The position numbers and the translations under genes are program-made. Below are positions 1-5,530 of a stretch of DNA of 7,312 nucleotides, one piece after another (the stretch's first letter is position 1; every line of letters starts with the position of its first letter). Location: positions 1 to 7,312 of the forward strand of contig JAJRXH010000119.1 in assembly GCA_024276395.1 (NCBI GenBank), given 5' to 3'. Origin of the DNA: an archaeon (GTDB lineage: Archaea > Asgardarchaeota > Heimdallarchaeia > Hodarchaeales > S146-22). The notes below the pieces were generated by a model. The model saw only the letters and a program-made list of their open reading frames with translations, ran no database searches and was not told the origin of the DNA.

Positions 1-1
1 C

Positions 2-832
2 GACCCTGATGAGGACATTCACACGCTCATCACTGAGACAACAAATGGGACTCGTTTGATTGAGAGTCGAAAGGAAGTTGCCCATAGATTCGGAGAAAAT
101 CTAAAACAATCGTTAAAATCTGGAGGAAAAGTGATCATTCCCTCATTTTCAATGGGGAGATCGCAAGAAATTATCTGGTATCTCTTGAATCACGTGAATT
201 CGGATGTAGATGTTCCCATCTATGTCGATGGGATGATCAATCAAATGAATATTGTTTATGAAAAATATATGAATCGGGAATGGATTTCACCAAGAATGTT
301 ATATTGGCTTAAAGATCAGGGACTCAAGACACCCTGGGATCATCATAGGGTGCACCTTATTCCAGAACTTGCTGCTGAACGAGGTCGTCGTCGCGGAAGT
401 TTACGCAAAGAAATCGCACGGTCAGAAGATCCTGCAATCATCTTGACAACCAGTGGTATGATGGAAGGAGGCCCCATTATCTCTTACTTGAAGTACTTGG
501 GACAAGATCGGAAGAACCTCCTCGCTACTGTTGGATACCAGGTACCTGGTACGGTAGGTTACGATGTAATTAATGGGAAAAAGACTGTTGAGGTTCTTAC
601 ATGGAATGAGACCTTAGAGTCCTTGCATCTTTCCTTGCAGAGAGAACACTTTTCCTTTAGTGGACATATTTCGCCCAAAGGTCTAGAAGAGTACGCCTTG
701 TACGCTTCGCCAAGGAAAATCTATACAGTTCATGGGAATTATGACGCAAAAGATGCTTATACCAAGAGAATGGAAAAAATGGGCTTCCTAGTTTCTCAGA
801 TGCCAAGTCTCATTTCGTTAGGCGGAAATTAA
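2..832 (+). CDS. beta-CASP metallo-beta-lactamase RNase, 3' part (5' end outside window)
   Basis: The reading frame is open from base 2, so this is the C-terminal 276 residues of a longer protein; the TTG at 56 is internal. Family knowledge: beta-CASP enzymes (CPSF73/aCPSF and RNase J relatives) are zinc-dependent endo- or 5'-exonucleases that process or decay RNA in the cytoplasm. Visible landmarks, counting from the first codon: motif A acid E12 in TETTNGTR, the beta-CASP segment VIIPSFSMGRSQEI at about 43-56, TTSGMMEGGP at about 149-158, motif B His at 222 in FSFSGHIS, and motif C His at 244 in TVHGN. The N-terminal HxHxDH zinc motif should lie upstream. Oddities: motif A reads TETTNG rather than the more usual E-[ST]-T-Y-G, and motif C is HGN where HGE is common. 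The chain ends about 32 residues after motif C with no added domain. Whether it is an aCPSF2-like or another archaeal subgroup cannot be decided without the N-terminus. Confidence 0.9.
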   Translation, partial: DPDEDIHTLITETTNGTRLIESRKEVAHRFGENLKQSLKSGGKVIIPSFSMGRSQEIIWYLLNHVNSDVDVPIYVDGMINQMNIVYEKYMNREWISPRMLYWLKDQGLKTPWDHHRVHLIPELAAERGRRRGSLRKEIARSEDPAIILTTSGMMEGGPIISYLKYLGQDRKNLLATVGYQVPGTVGYDVINGKKTVEVLTWNETLESLHLSLQREHFSFSGHISPKGLEEYALYASPRKIYTVHGNYDAKDAYTKRMEKMGFLVSQMPSLISLGGN

Positions 833-860
833 AAATTGAAATCAAATTCAATTTTTTTAA
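831..860 (+). terminator. Hairpin plus T-tract after the beta-CASP gene
   Basis: A perfect 10-bp inverted repeat (831-840 AAAAATTGAA, 847-856 TTCAATTTTT) with a 6-nt loop overlaps the stop codon at 830-832. It is followed by further T-rich sequence to about 871. The stem is AT-only and so weak. In archaea the T-tract itself drives termination, so this is a plausible terminator for the RNase gene. Confidence 0.55.
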
Positions 861-909
861 TTCTTTTTTTCAAGGGTTAATGGATCGCTGGATAATTTAG
901 GCTAATTGA

Positions 910-951
910 GAAAAAAGAAAATTTGAGATTTTTTGTCATTTTTCTTTTTTC
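910..951. terminator. Bidirectional terminator between convergent genes
   Basis: A perfect 12-bp inverted repeat (910-921 GAAAAAAGAAAA, 940-951 TTTTCTTTTTTC) with an 18-nt loop sits between the 3' ends of the beta-CASP gene and the minus-strand orphan. Because one arm is A-rich and the other T-rich, both strands present a U-rich tract in the transcript. This fits termination of readthrough from either side. Confidence 0.5.
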
Positions 952-979
952 ATTTATTATATGTACCAATCCCAATCAA

Positions 980-1366
980 TCACATCAGGAATTGTTCTAA
1001 TTGTGTTAAAGCGTTATTTTTTTGTTCTTTTTTGTCATTCATCATTGTTGCACCTTCAGATTGCGGATGAATGACACTTGCGACTCTTAACATGTATAGA
1101 CCTCGTTGCTTGAGACGATGCTTGTCTACTGCAATTGCACAGCAAGGTCTGCCTAAATCACAGGCACCTCGCACAACATATTCGTTAGTGGTTGGATCAT
1201 AATGCACGGTATTTTTCCCCTTTAGTTGGTCGCAACTACAGATGAATTCCATCGGAGCCTCCTCAAGAAGCTCCACACTTTCGGTTGAAGATTTTTCGAT
1301 TTTTAATTTTTCAAACAAATCAGTCCAATATGGAGATATTGACGATACCACGGCACCCACCTTCAT
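980..1366 (-). CDS. Hypothetical protein, 128 aa, cysteine-containing orphan
   Basis: I do not recognise this family. The protein is short, lacks membrane segments and a signal peptide, and has a central cysteine-bearing core: C43 and C45 in ICSC, C69, and adjacent C75-C76 in GRPCCAI. H55, H83 and H100 are possible further ligands. A zinc-binding or redox fold is conceivable but is inference only. The segment of about residues 38-100 looks like the folded part; 22-37 is acidic and the tail from about 103 is polar, rich in N, K, Q and E. The ATG at 1366 is preferred because a TATA-like box lies 16-26 bases upstream, which suggests a leaderless mRNA; no Shine-Dalgarno motif precedes it. The gene stands alone, converging on the beta-CASP RNase. 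Confidence 0.65.
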   Translation of the reverse strand: MKVGAVVSSISPYWTDLFEKLKIEKSSTESVELLEEAPMEFICSCDQLKGKNTVHYDPTTNEYVVRGACDLGRPCCAIAVDKHRLKQRGLYMLRVASVIHPQSEGATMMNDKKEQKNNALTQLEQFLM

Positions 1367-1381
1367 GTGATGGAAATGTTA

Positions 1382-1392
1382 CCTTTTATAAG
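1382..1392 (-). promoter_or_regulatory. TATA box of the 128-aa orphan
   Basis: On the minus strand the sequence reads CTTATAAAAGG, close to the archaeal TATA consensus. Its centre is about 21 bases from the ATG at 1366. Archaeal transcription usually starts about 22-27 bases from the box centre, so initiation at or next to the A of ATG, and hence a leaderless mRNA, is expected. Confidence 0.6.
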
Positions 1393-1505
1393 TGTGGACT
1401 TGAAAAAGGTTTCTAGCAAATAAACTCCTCATCGGGGGAATTAAAAACATAGCGTGTTATTGAAGTATTACTGGATCTTTCGCACTACCTAGGCATTACG
1501 GAGCG

Positions 1506-1630
1506 TAGCTATTGGGTAATTCTCTTTAAACAAGCCCTTTTAAACGCCCATTGAATGGTCTTCAATAAATCTCCTTCTGTAAATTTCAAGCAAGTGAATT
1601 CGGCCATTTTTTAATGAACTAGCTATTGGG
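1506..1630 (+). repeat. Pair of 11-bp direct repeats TAGCTATTGGG
   Basis: TAGCTATTGGG occurs at 1506-1516 and again at 1620-1630, 114 bp apart. Each copy is followed within a few bases by ATTC, so similarity extends slightly beyond the exact match. They lie in non-coding DNA between divergent genes. They could be regulator sites or simple chance; nothing else supports either reading. Confidence 0.3.
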
Positions 1631-1718
1631 GATTCATTCGTTTTATTCTGTCATTTACACCTAAATTTTGACGATGGGAGTAATGCTGATGATGGATTGA
1701 GGAACGGAAAGATAATTG

Positions 1719-1725
1719 TTAAAAG
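1719..1725 (+). promoter_or_regulatory. TATA-like element before the RING protein gene
   Basis: TTAAAAG is centred near 1722. Initiation about 25 bases on would fall near 1747 and give a leader of about 30 nt containing the AGGAG motif at 1764-1768. The match to a TATA box is loose, so this is tentative. Confidence 0.3.
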
Positions 1726-1763
1726 TCTTTAGGCAGATACTGTTATTTGAAGACTTTCAACGT

Positions 1764-1768
1764 AGGAG
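1764..1768 (+). promoter_or_regulatory. Shine-Dalgarno motif that decides the RING protein start
   Basis: AGGAG lies 8 nt before the ATG at 1777, ideal spacing. It favours this ATG over the in-frame TTG at 1747, which would add ten residues. Confidence 0.65.
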
Positions 1769-1776
1769 CCGCAACA

Positions 1777-3225
1777 ATGGTCAACGTGAATGAGTATCTC
1801 CCCTTAGCCGTTGTAGGGGTATTGCTTTTATATTTCGGTGTTAAAAGATACCGGAAAAATGAACGCCTCAAAATTCTAACTAAAGTTCGTGCTTTAGAAC
1901 AATCAGGAAGATATTTTGATGCATTAATGGAATGTCTTAGGGTTTCCTTGAAGGAAGCGGCATCGTTGATTTTGCGTGCTCCTCCCGGGACTCAAGCTTT
2001 ATTGTATCAGACCTTCTTGCAGCACGTGGATAGGGAGCGAGTCCATTCGGTAATGCTTGATGTCATCTCAGAAGCACAAAAAAATGGTGAAACCTTACAG
2101 GCAGTAAACGGTTACTTGTTATTAAATATGCCAGATCGTGCTATTGAAATCCTTTTATCTGACTCAAAATCACGGCAGTATCTTCCTTTAGTGGTGCGAA
2201 TCATTGAAGAACGTCCTCACATTTATGTGGATAAAATAAGAACTGCAAGAAAGTATGCTCAGCACTTGATGAACATGGGAAAAGTTAGAGATGCCATTGA
2301 ATTGCTGCAAGGGGTTGGTGACCAAGACGGAGTAAACCTGTTACTTAATGAGGCTCATAGACAATTTGAGCAACAAGGTGATTTTTATCGGCTTCAAGAA
2401 GTGTCACGGATTCTTGAAGAGCATCCACTGGTGGGCATTCTTGAACAACTTGAACTTGCTGAGAAAAATTTTAAGAGTGGTGACCTCACGAAGGCACGCA
2501 TCCATTTTTCTACGTTATTGACTAAATGGCAACGAGTCCAAGCGCTGCTTTTGGAACGTGACGATCTTGATCGCAATCAACTCCAAGAGATTGAGAATCG
2601 AATTGACCAGCTAGGGATGATATTTCGCTTGATAGATGCTGGAAGAGAGATGTTGAGACAAGGTGATAAGGAACGTGCGCGACAGTTGTTTCGTGAATTA
2701 CTAGATAATTGTGATCGGAACGCTCTTCCAGCTACTGTTCTTGCAGAGATAGCACTGGCACATGAGGGCGATTACCCCACTGAATCATCATATTATTATC
2801 GCTTGGCTGCCACGAAGGCTAAAACCACACGAGCTCGAAATGCTTTCATAGCACTGGCGCAGCAGCAAGATGTCATTGTTGGAAGTTCAACACAAGATTC
2901 TGGTGACGCTCCTTCCAGGGAGGATCAGTTAGCCATCCAAGAGTCAGAAACTAGCCCTACTGCAATTGCATCACGGGTCATCAAGGCTGAACCAGAAGAA
3001 GATAAGTCATTAGCAGCAAGATATGGTGACTTACAAGAGGTGTTGGAAGAAGATATACGTTGTTCGGTTTGTCAAATTATTATAGAAGATCGAACTGAAT
3101 TAGTAAGATGTAGCACCTGTAATTCTCCAGCACATTATGGCCACTTAGCTGAATGGCTGAAAATTAAGGGCACCTGTCCAATTTGTCGCGAGAAAATCGA
3201 ATTACCTCCCCCCTCTAGCTGGTAA
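1777..3225 (+). CDS. Membrane-anchored alpha-solenoid protein with C-terminal RING-like zinc finger
   Basis: From the ATG at 1777 the product has 482 residues. Residues about 6-21 form one hydrophobic helix followed by KRYRKNERLK, so by the positive-inside rule the bulk faces the cytoplasm. Residues about 30-370 are almost entirely helical, with short TPR-like units such as KSGDLTKARIHFSTLL and RQGDKERARQLFRELL. A low-complexity polar linker (about 371-415) leads to a final zinc finger with ligands C429, C432, C445, C448, H453, H456, C467 and C470, ending in a CPICREKI motif typical of RING E3 ligases. Known RING domains recruit ubiquitin-charged E2 enzymes; that this one does so is inference, since no E1, E2 or ubiquitin gene is in view. 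The layout recalls bacterial LapB/YciM (TM, TPR, terminal rubredoxin-like finger) and the solenoid-RING tails of Vps11/Vps18. The CBS-HPF gene follows after 72 bp on the same strand. Domain calls are good; function is open. Confidence 0.85.
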   Translation: MVNVNEYLPLAVVGVLLLYFGVKRYRKNERLKILTKVRALEQSGRYFDALMECLRVSLKEAASLILRAPPGTQALLYQTFLQHVDRERVHSVMLDVISEAQKNGETLQAVNGYLLLNMPDRAIEILLSDSKSRQYLPLVVRIIEERPHIYVDKIRTARKYAQHLMNMGKVRDAIELLQGVGDQDGVNLLLNEAHRQFEQQGDFYRLQEVSRILEEHPLVGILEQLELAEKNFKSGDLTKARIHFSTLLTKWQRVQALLLERDDLDRNQLQEIENRIDQLGMIFRLIDAGREMLRQGDKERARQLFRELLDNCDRNALPATVLAEIALAHEGDYPTESSYYYRLAATKAKTTRARNAFIALAQQQDVIVGSSTQDSGDAPSREDQLAIQESETSPTAIASRVIKAEPEEDKSLAARYGDLQEVLEEDIRCSVCQIIIEDRTELVRCSTCNSPAHYGHLAEWLKIKGTCPICREKIELPPPSSW

Positions 3226-3250
3226 GCACTTGTTTTGCTCGCTAGACAAT

Positions 3251-3260
3251 CATTTAAATG
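3251..3260 (+). promoter_or_regulatory. Possible TATA element before the CBS-HPF gene
   Basis: CATTTAAATG contains the palindromic core TTTAAA, centred near 3256. Initiation about 25 bases on would fall just before the GGAGGT at 3284. The CBS-HPF gene might therefore have its own promoter besides readthrough from the RING protein gene. Confidence 0.25.
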
Positions 3261-3283
3261 CAATCACGATGTACGTTATCAAT

Positions 3284-3289
3284 GGAGGT
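3284..3289 (+). promoter_or_regulatory. Strong Shine-Dalgarno motif of the CBS-HPF gene
   Basis: GGAGGT lies 8 nt before the ATG at 3298. It fixes that ATG as the start rather than the upstream in-frame TTG at 3235. Confidence 0.75.
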
Positions 3290-3297
3290 ATGGAAAG

Positions 3298-4461
3298 ATG
3301 GCCGAGGTCAGATTAGAAGATATATTAAAACCAGAGTTTCCAGCGTTGCAACATGATGAACCCGTCAAAAAAGCGCTTCAACTGTTTGAAGATGGTGCGC
3401 AGGGCATCATCGTGGTAAACAGTACTGGTCGCTACCATGGAGTGATTCGTCCGAATGATGCACTTGAAGGTAGTCTGAGAACCTTGAACGTGCCTGTTAG
3501 TGAGGTCTCATATAATGTTGCTTCTGTTACTGAAAAAGATGAATTCATTCCAGAAGATTTTGCCCGGAAACTTTTTTCCGCTGATTCAAGATTTTTACCA
3601 GTCATTGACGGGAATGATAGACCTAAAGGGGTTATTTATGACTTAGATGTCATTGCTTATTTGGATGATGAGGTGATCACGAAAAAAACTCGCATAGGTG
3701 ATCTGACAGAGGGTCAAACTTTGGTTTATCTTCGAGAAAGTGATGAGATTGCTAAAGCTTTTTCTATCGTGAGAAAAAGCCCCTTTAGTCATTTACCAGT
3801 ATTTAATGGAGAAAAAACAGAAATAATTGGACAAGTCACGACACGTGATTTGTGCAAGGCATTGAATCGTCGTCGTGAGAGAGAAGGAGATATCACGGCA
3901 GGCGATCCAGGGTGGAAGAGAGTTACAGTCTCTGGAATTGTTTCTGAACCTCGGATTGTTGAAGCTTTATCATCTCTTCATCAAGTCATTAAGATAATGA
4001 GAGATGAGGATCGTCACGCTGTACTTGTCGATTTAAATGAGAAAGAAGGTCCAGATCGCTATCGAATGGTAACAAGTCGTGATATCATTAAGTTTCTTCT
4101 TGATTTAGCGGTATCTGAGGCTTACCGTGTTTGGGTAACTGGACATCCTGATGATGACATCAAGGAAATATCTGCTGACGCTGCTCTCCGAGTAATGGAG
4201 AAGTTTCAGCGATTTTTAGGGTCTGAAGCTGAAATGTTTGTCCGTTTCAAGATGAATCCGCATCAATCATCTGGCGGCATGTTTTCTTGGACTTGTATGA
4301 TTCGACTGAATAGTGCAGAAGGACACGTGTTTAATTCTGAATATACGGCATTTGGCGCGGACAATGCCTTTAACGAGGCAATTGATCGGTTAGAAAGACA
4401 AATTCAGGAAAAAAAAGAAAGAATGATAGAACGACATCGTCCCCAAAAAATATTAGATTAG
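3298..4461 (+). CDS. Four-CBS-domain protein fused to a C-terminal HPF/S30AE-like ribosome-hibernation domain
   Basis: The 387-residue protein starts at an ATG with an excellent Shine-Dalgarno motif. It carries four CBS motifs, forming two Bateman modules: about 4-60, 65-123, 130-190 and 208-270. The ribose/phosphate-contacting T/S-x-x-D signature is intact in CBS3 (TTRD, 181-184) and CBS4 (TSRD, 259-262). CBS1 and CBS2 keep only the Asp (RPND, YDLD). Residues about 276-376 resemble the ribosomal S30AE / hibernation-promoting factor fold: VWVTGHPDDDI opens like the usual ItGr segment, and AFNEAIDRLERQIQEKKER matches the family's closing A-I-D-x-L-x-x-Q-i helix. HPF proteins bind the small subunit in the mRNA/tRNA channel and silence ribosomes. 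CBS pairs sense adenyl nucleotides such as AMP, ATP or AdoMet. The likely role is energy-dependent ribosome inactivation in the cytoplasm; the sensed ligand and direction of control are inferred. CBS-HPF fusions occur in other archaea. Confidence 0.85.
   Translation: MAEVRLEDILKPEFPALQHDEPVKKALQLFEDGAQGIIVVNSTGRYHGVIRPNDALEGSLRTLNVPVSEVSYNVASVTEKDEFIPEDFARKLFSADSRFLPVIDGNDRPKGVIYDLDVIAYLDDEVITKKTRIGDLTEGQTLVYLRESDEIAKAFSIVRKSPFSHLPVFNGEKTEIIGQVTTRDLCKALNRRREREGDITAGDPGWKRVTVSGIVSEPRIVEALSSLHQVIKIMRDEDRHAVLVDLNEKEGPDRYRMVTSRDIIKFLLDLAVSEAYRVWVTGHPDDDIKEISADAALRVMEKFQRFLGSEAEMFVRFKMNPHQSSGGMFSWTCMIRLNSAEGHVFNSEYTAFGADNAFNEAIDRLERQIQEKKERMIERHRPQKILD
4409..4450 (-). terminator. Possible T-rich terminator of the SPOUT gene inside the CBS-HPF 3' end
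   Basis: On the minus strand, downstream of the SPOUT stop codon, the transcript meets U6 (4445-4450) and then UUUCUUUUUUUU (about 4409-4420). Both tracts lie within the end of the CBS-HPF coding region. Archaeal termination needs little more than such tracts, so overlapping 3' ends are plausible. Confidence 0.3.
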
Positions 4462-4490
4462 GACACGAAGAGATCGAATTTCCTCAATTA

Positions 4491-4516
4491 ATTTTTATTT
4501 TTCTTTTGCTTCTTTT
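4491..4516 (+). terminator. T-rich terminator after the CBS-HPF gene
   Basis: The tract from 4491 to 4516 is almost all T, in runs of 5, 5, 4 and 4 broken by A, C or G. It begins 30 bases after the CBS-HPF stop. It fits the U-tract-driven termination of archaeal RNA polymerase at a convergent gene pair and just overlaps the SPOUT stop codon. Confidence 0.5.
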
Positions 4517-5387
4517 AGAGATGTGGATTGATTTGTGAGAAGAACATGAACATTGCTTCTTCAAGTCGTACGGTTCTCACCGCAGCGTTCCGAACTAGCC
4601 CAACACACGCATCAAACACGTCGCGTATTTTTAGACCTTCTTGTTTGAGGATTTCTGGTATTCCTCGTTTTGGACTTCCGAATGCGACGATGAGATCATC
4701 TCCTCTCTCTTTCCATCTATTTACGATTTTTGGAGGGTTTATCAGTTCGCAAGTTCGTGATGTAGCTATTTTGAATCCGTTAATGCCTCTGAGTATTTGA
4801 CCTAGCGTGGTATCCTTAACTTTTACTCGATAGCCGGTATAGTACCAAGAATACTTTTTCTCGATTTCTTCCTTGGTAAGAATTCTTGCTACCAATACAT
4901 CGTTTTCTTTGTCTTTCTCGACTCGAGCAGTTACTCTAATTGCTCTGTTCTTAATGTTCAGGGAAGGTTTCACATTTATTACTCTTAAAGGTCTGTCATA
5001 TCCCATTTCGACGAGAAATTCGCTGTTTCTTAGATATAAAGCACCTTCACGAAGAGTTCCTACCCTAGGCTTCTCTCTTAAGGGATGATGATCAGCAGCT
5101 AGTGGTGATAACGTCCCAACGGATCTTAATTCTGGCATTTTTTCTATCAGTATCTTGCGTAAGTATTGGGGTGTCTCAAGATATTCCAAAATAGAGGTTA
5201 AAATGCGTCTTTGCCAGCGTTGCATTCTTTTATCTGCTGCTATTCCTCGATAAATGTAGACGGTATCTACTCGAAAGATTGTTAGAGCTCGTGCAATCTG
5301 GTAGACCTTTTGTGCTTGTTTCAAGTGTTCTCGAGTCTCTTCCAACGTGGTATCTGGTATCAATACGGAAATTTTCTGTCTGATCAC
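4515..5387 (-). CDS. SPOUT-superfamily RNA methyltransferase, SPOUT1/C9orf114 family (former DUF171)
   Basis: The 290-residue protein matches the archaeal/eukaryotic family typified by Methanothermobacter MTH1 and human SPOUT1, AdoMet-dependent enzymes with a trefoil-knot fold thought to methylate rRNA. Residues 1-92 form the first half of the catalytic domain (KISVLIPDTTLEE, then RALTIFRVDTVYIYR). About 93-190 is the inserted OB-like beta barrel (LREGALYLRNSEF). Residues 191-290 hold the knot, with IVAFGSPKRGIPEIL at 233-247 and TVRLEEAM at 272-279. Length is close to the family's usual size. The start is the GTG at 5387: an in-frame stop lies shortly upstream and a GGAG sits 11 nt before it. 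Oddity: where I recall relatives having an N-x-x-P-x-Q-G loop just before TVRxEEA, this protein has GLVRNAA (263-269), which may alter cofactor or RNA binding. The family call is secure; the target nucleotide is unknown. Confidence 0.9.
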   Translation of the reverse strand: MIRQKISVLIPDTTLEETREHLKQAQKVYQIARALTIFRVDTVYIYRGIAADKRMQRWQRRILTSILEYLETPQYLRKILIEKMPELRSVGTLSPLAADHHPLREKPRVGTLREGALYLRNSEFLVEMGYDRPLRVINVKPSLNIKNRAIRVTARVEKDKENDVLVARILTKEEIEKKYSWYYTGYRVKVKDTTLGQILRGINGFKIATSRTCELINPPKIVNRWKERGDDLIVAFGSPKRGIPEILKQEGLKIRDVFDACVGLVRNAAVRTVRLEEAMFMFFSQINPHL

Positions 5388-5398
5388 TTCTTGGATCG

Positions 5399-5402
5399 CT
5401 CC
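5399..5402 (-). promoter_or_regulatory. Shine-Dalgarno motif for the GTG start of the SPOUT gene
   Basis: GGAG on the minus strand lies 11 nt upstream of the GTG at 5387. The spacing is slightly long but supports this non-ATG start, since no in-frame ATG exists between it and the upstream stop. Confidence 0.45.
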
Positions 5403-5418
5403 ATTTTGTTTTTAATCA

Positions 5419-5429
5419 CGATATATTAG
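5419..5429 (-). promoter_or_regulatory. TATA-like box before the SPOUT gene
   Basis: CTAATATATCG on the minus strand is centred near 5424. Initiation about 25 bases on would fall near 5400, giving a leader of about a dozen nucleotides that would start at or inside the GGAG. If real, it would give the SPOUT gene a promoter separate from the structured RNA upstream. Confidence 0.35.
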
Positions 5430-5435
5430 TTAAGA

Positions 5436-5509
5436 GGAAGCCGCCGTAACCCACCTGTGTTCATTGAAATCACGGTGATCTCTCGACAGGCTTAAGACCA
5501 GCGGCTTCC
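5436..5509 (-). ncRNA. Candidate structured RNA with an H/ACA-like outline and a kink-turn
   Basis: This GC-rich 74-nt element stands out in AT-rich intergenic DNA. A perfect 9-bp stem (5436-5444 with 5501-5509, GGAAGCCGC/GCGGCTTCC) encloses a large internal loop of 10 and 9 nt. Above it is a 5-bp stem (CCTGT 5486-5490 with ACAGG 5454-5458). Read on the minus strand, the next part has the layout of a kink-turn: GA on the short side, AAT then GA on the long side, then a 7-bp helix GAGATCA/TGATTTC with one G-U pair and a CCG loop. On the plus strand that G-U becomes an A-C mismatch, so the minus strand is favoured. Archaeal H/ACA guides have this outline (pocket, kink-turn, L7Ae), but no ACA follows the lower stem. 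It could instead be a structured 5' leader of the SPOUT gene. No match to a named RNA family is claimed. Confidence 0.5.
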
Positions 5510-5530
5510 AAGATGTACGCTTCTTTAGAA

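Larger units (their letters stand above)
1393..1746. other. 354-bp stretch without a recognisable gene
   Basis: I see no reading frame, tRNA or rRNA signature in this stretch; stops are frequent in all frames. It holds two copies of an 11-bp direct repeat (1506-1516, 1620-1630), an imperfect tandem pair of the form TTTAAAC..GCCC (about 1524-1537 and 1538-1549), a weak 6-bp hairpin (1550-1566) and, near its right end, a TATA-like element for the next gene. It probably comprises the divergent promoters of the flanking genes plus unassigned sequence. Confidence 0.5.

Noticed and set aside
56..58. TTG at 56 as the start of the beta-CASP protein
   Set aside because: The frame is open upstream and codes for the conserved motif A acid (TETTNGTR), so the TTG is an internal leucine codon.
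1665..1710. Box C/D guide RNA suggested by TGACGATGG and CTGATGATGG
   Set aside because: Neither string is a true RTGATGA C box in the right order with a D box, and no terminal stem is present.
2394..2576. Minus-strand frame of 60 codons rich in Ser and Arg
   Set aside because: It is a shadow inside the RING-solenoid gene with biased composition and no start signals.
4528..5088. Two plus-strand open frames (90 and 71 codons) opposite the SPOUT gene
   Set aside because: Both lie wholly within the well-supported SPOUT coding region on the other strand and show no family features.
5436..5509. The structured element as a tRNA or tRNA-Sec, because of its 9-bp closing stem
   Set aside because: No T-loop (TTC-A/G-A pattern), anticodon arm or discriminator-CCA layout can be found on either strand.
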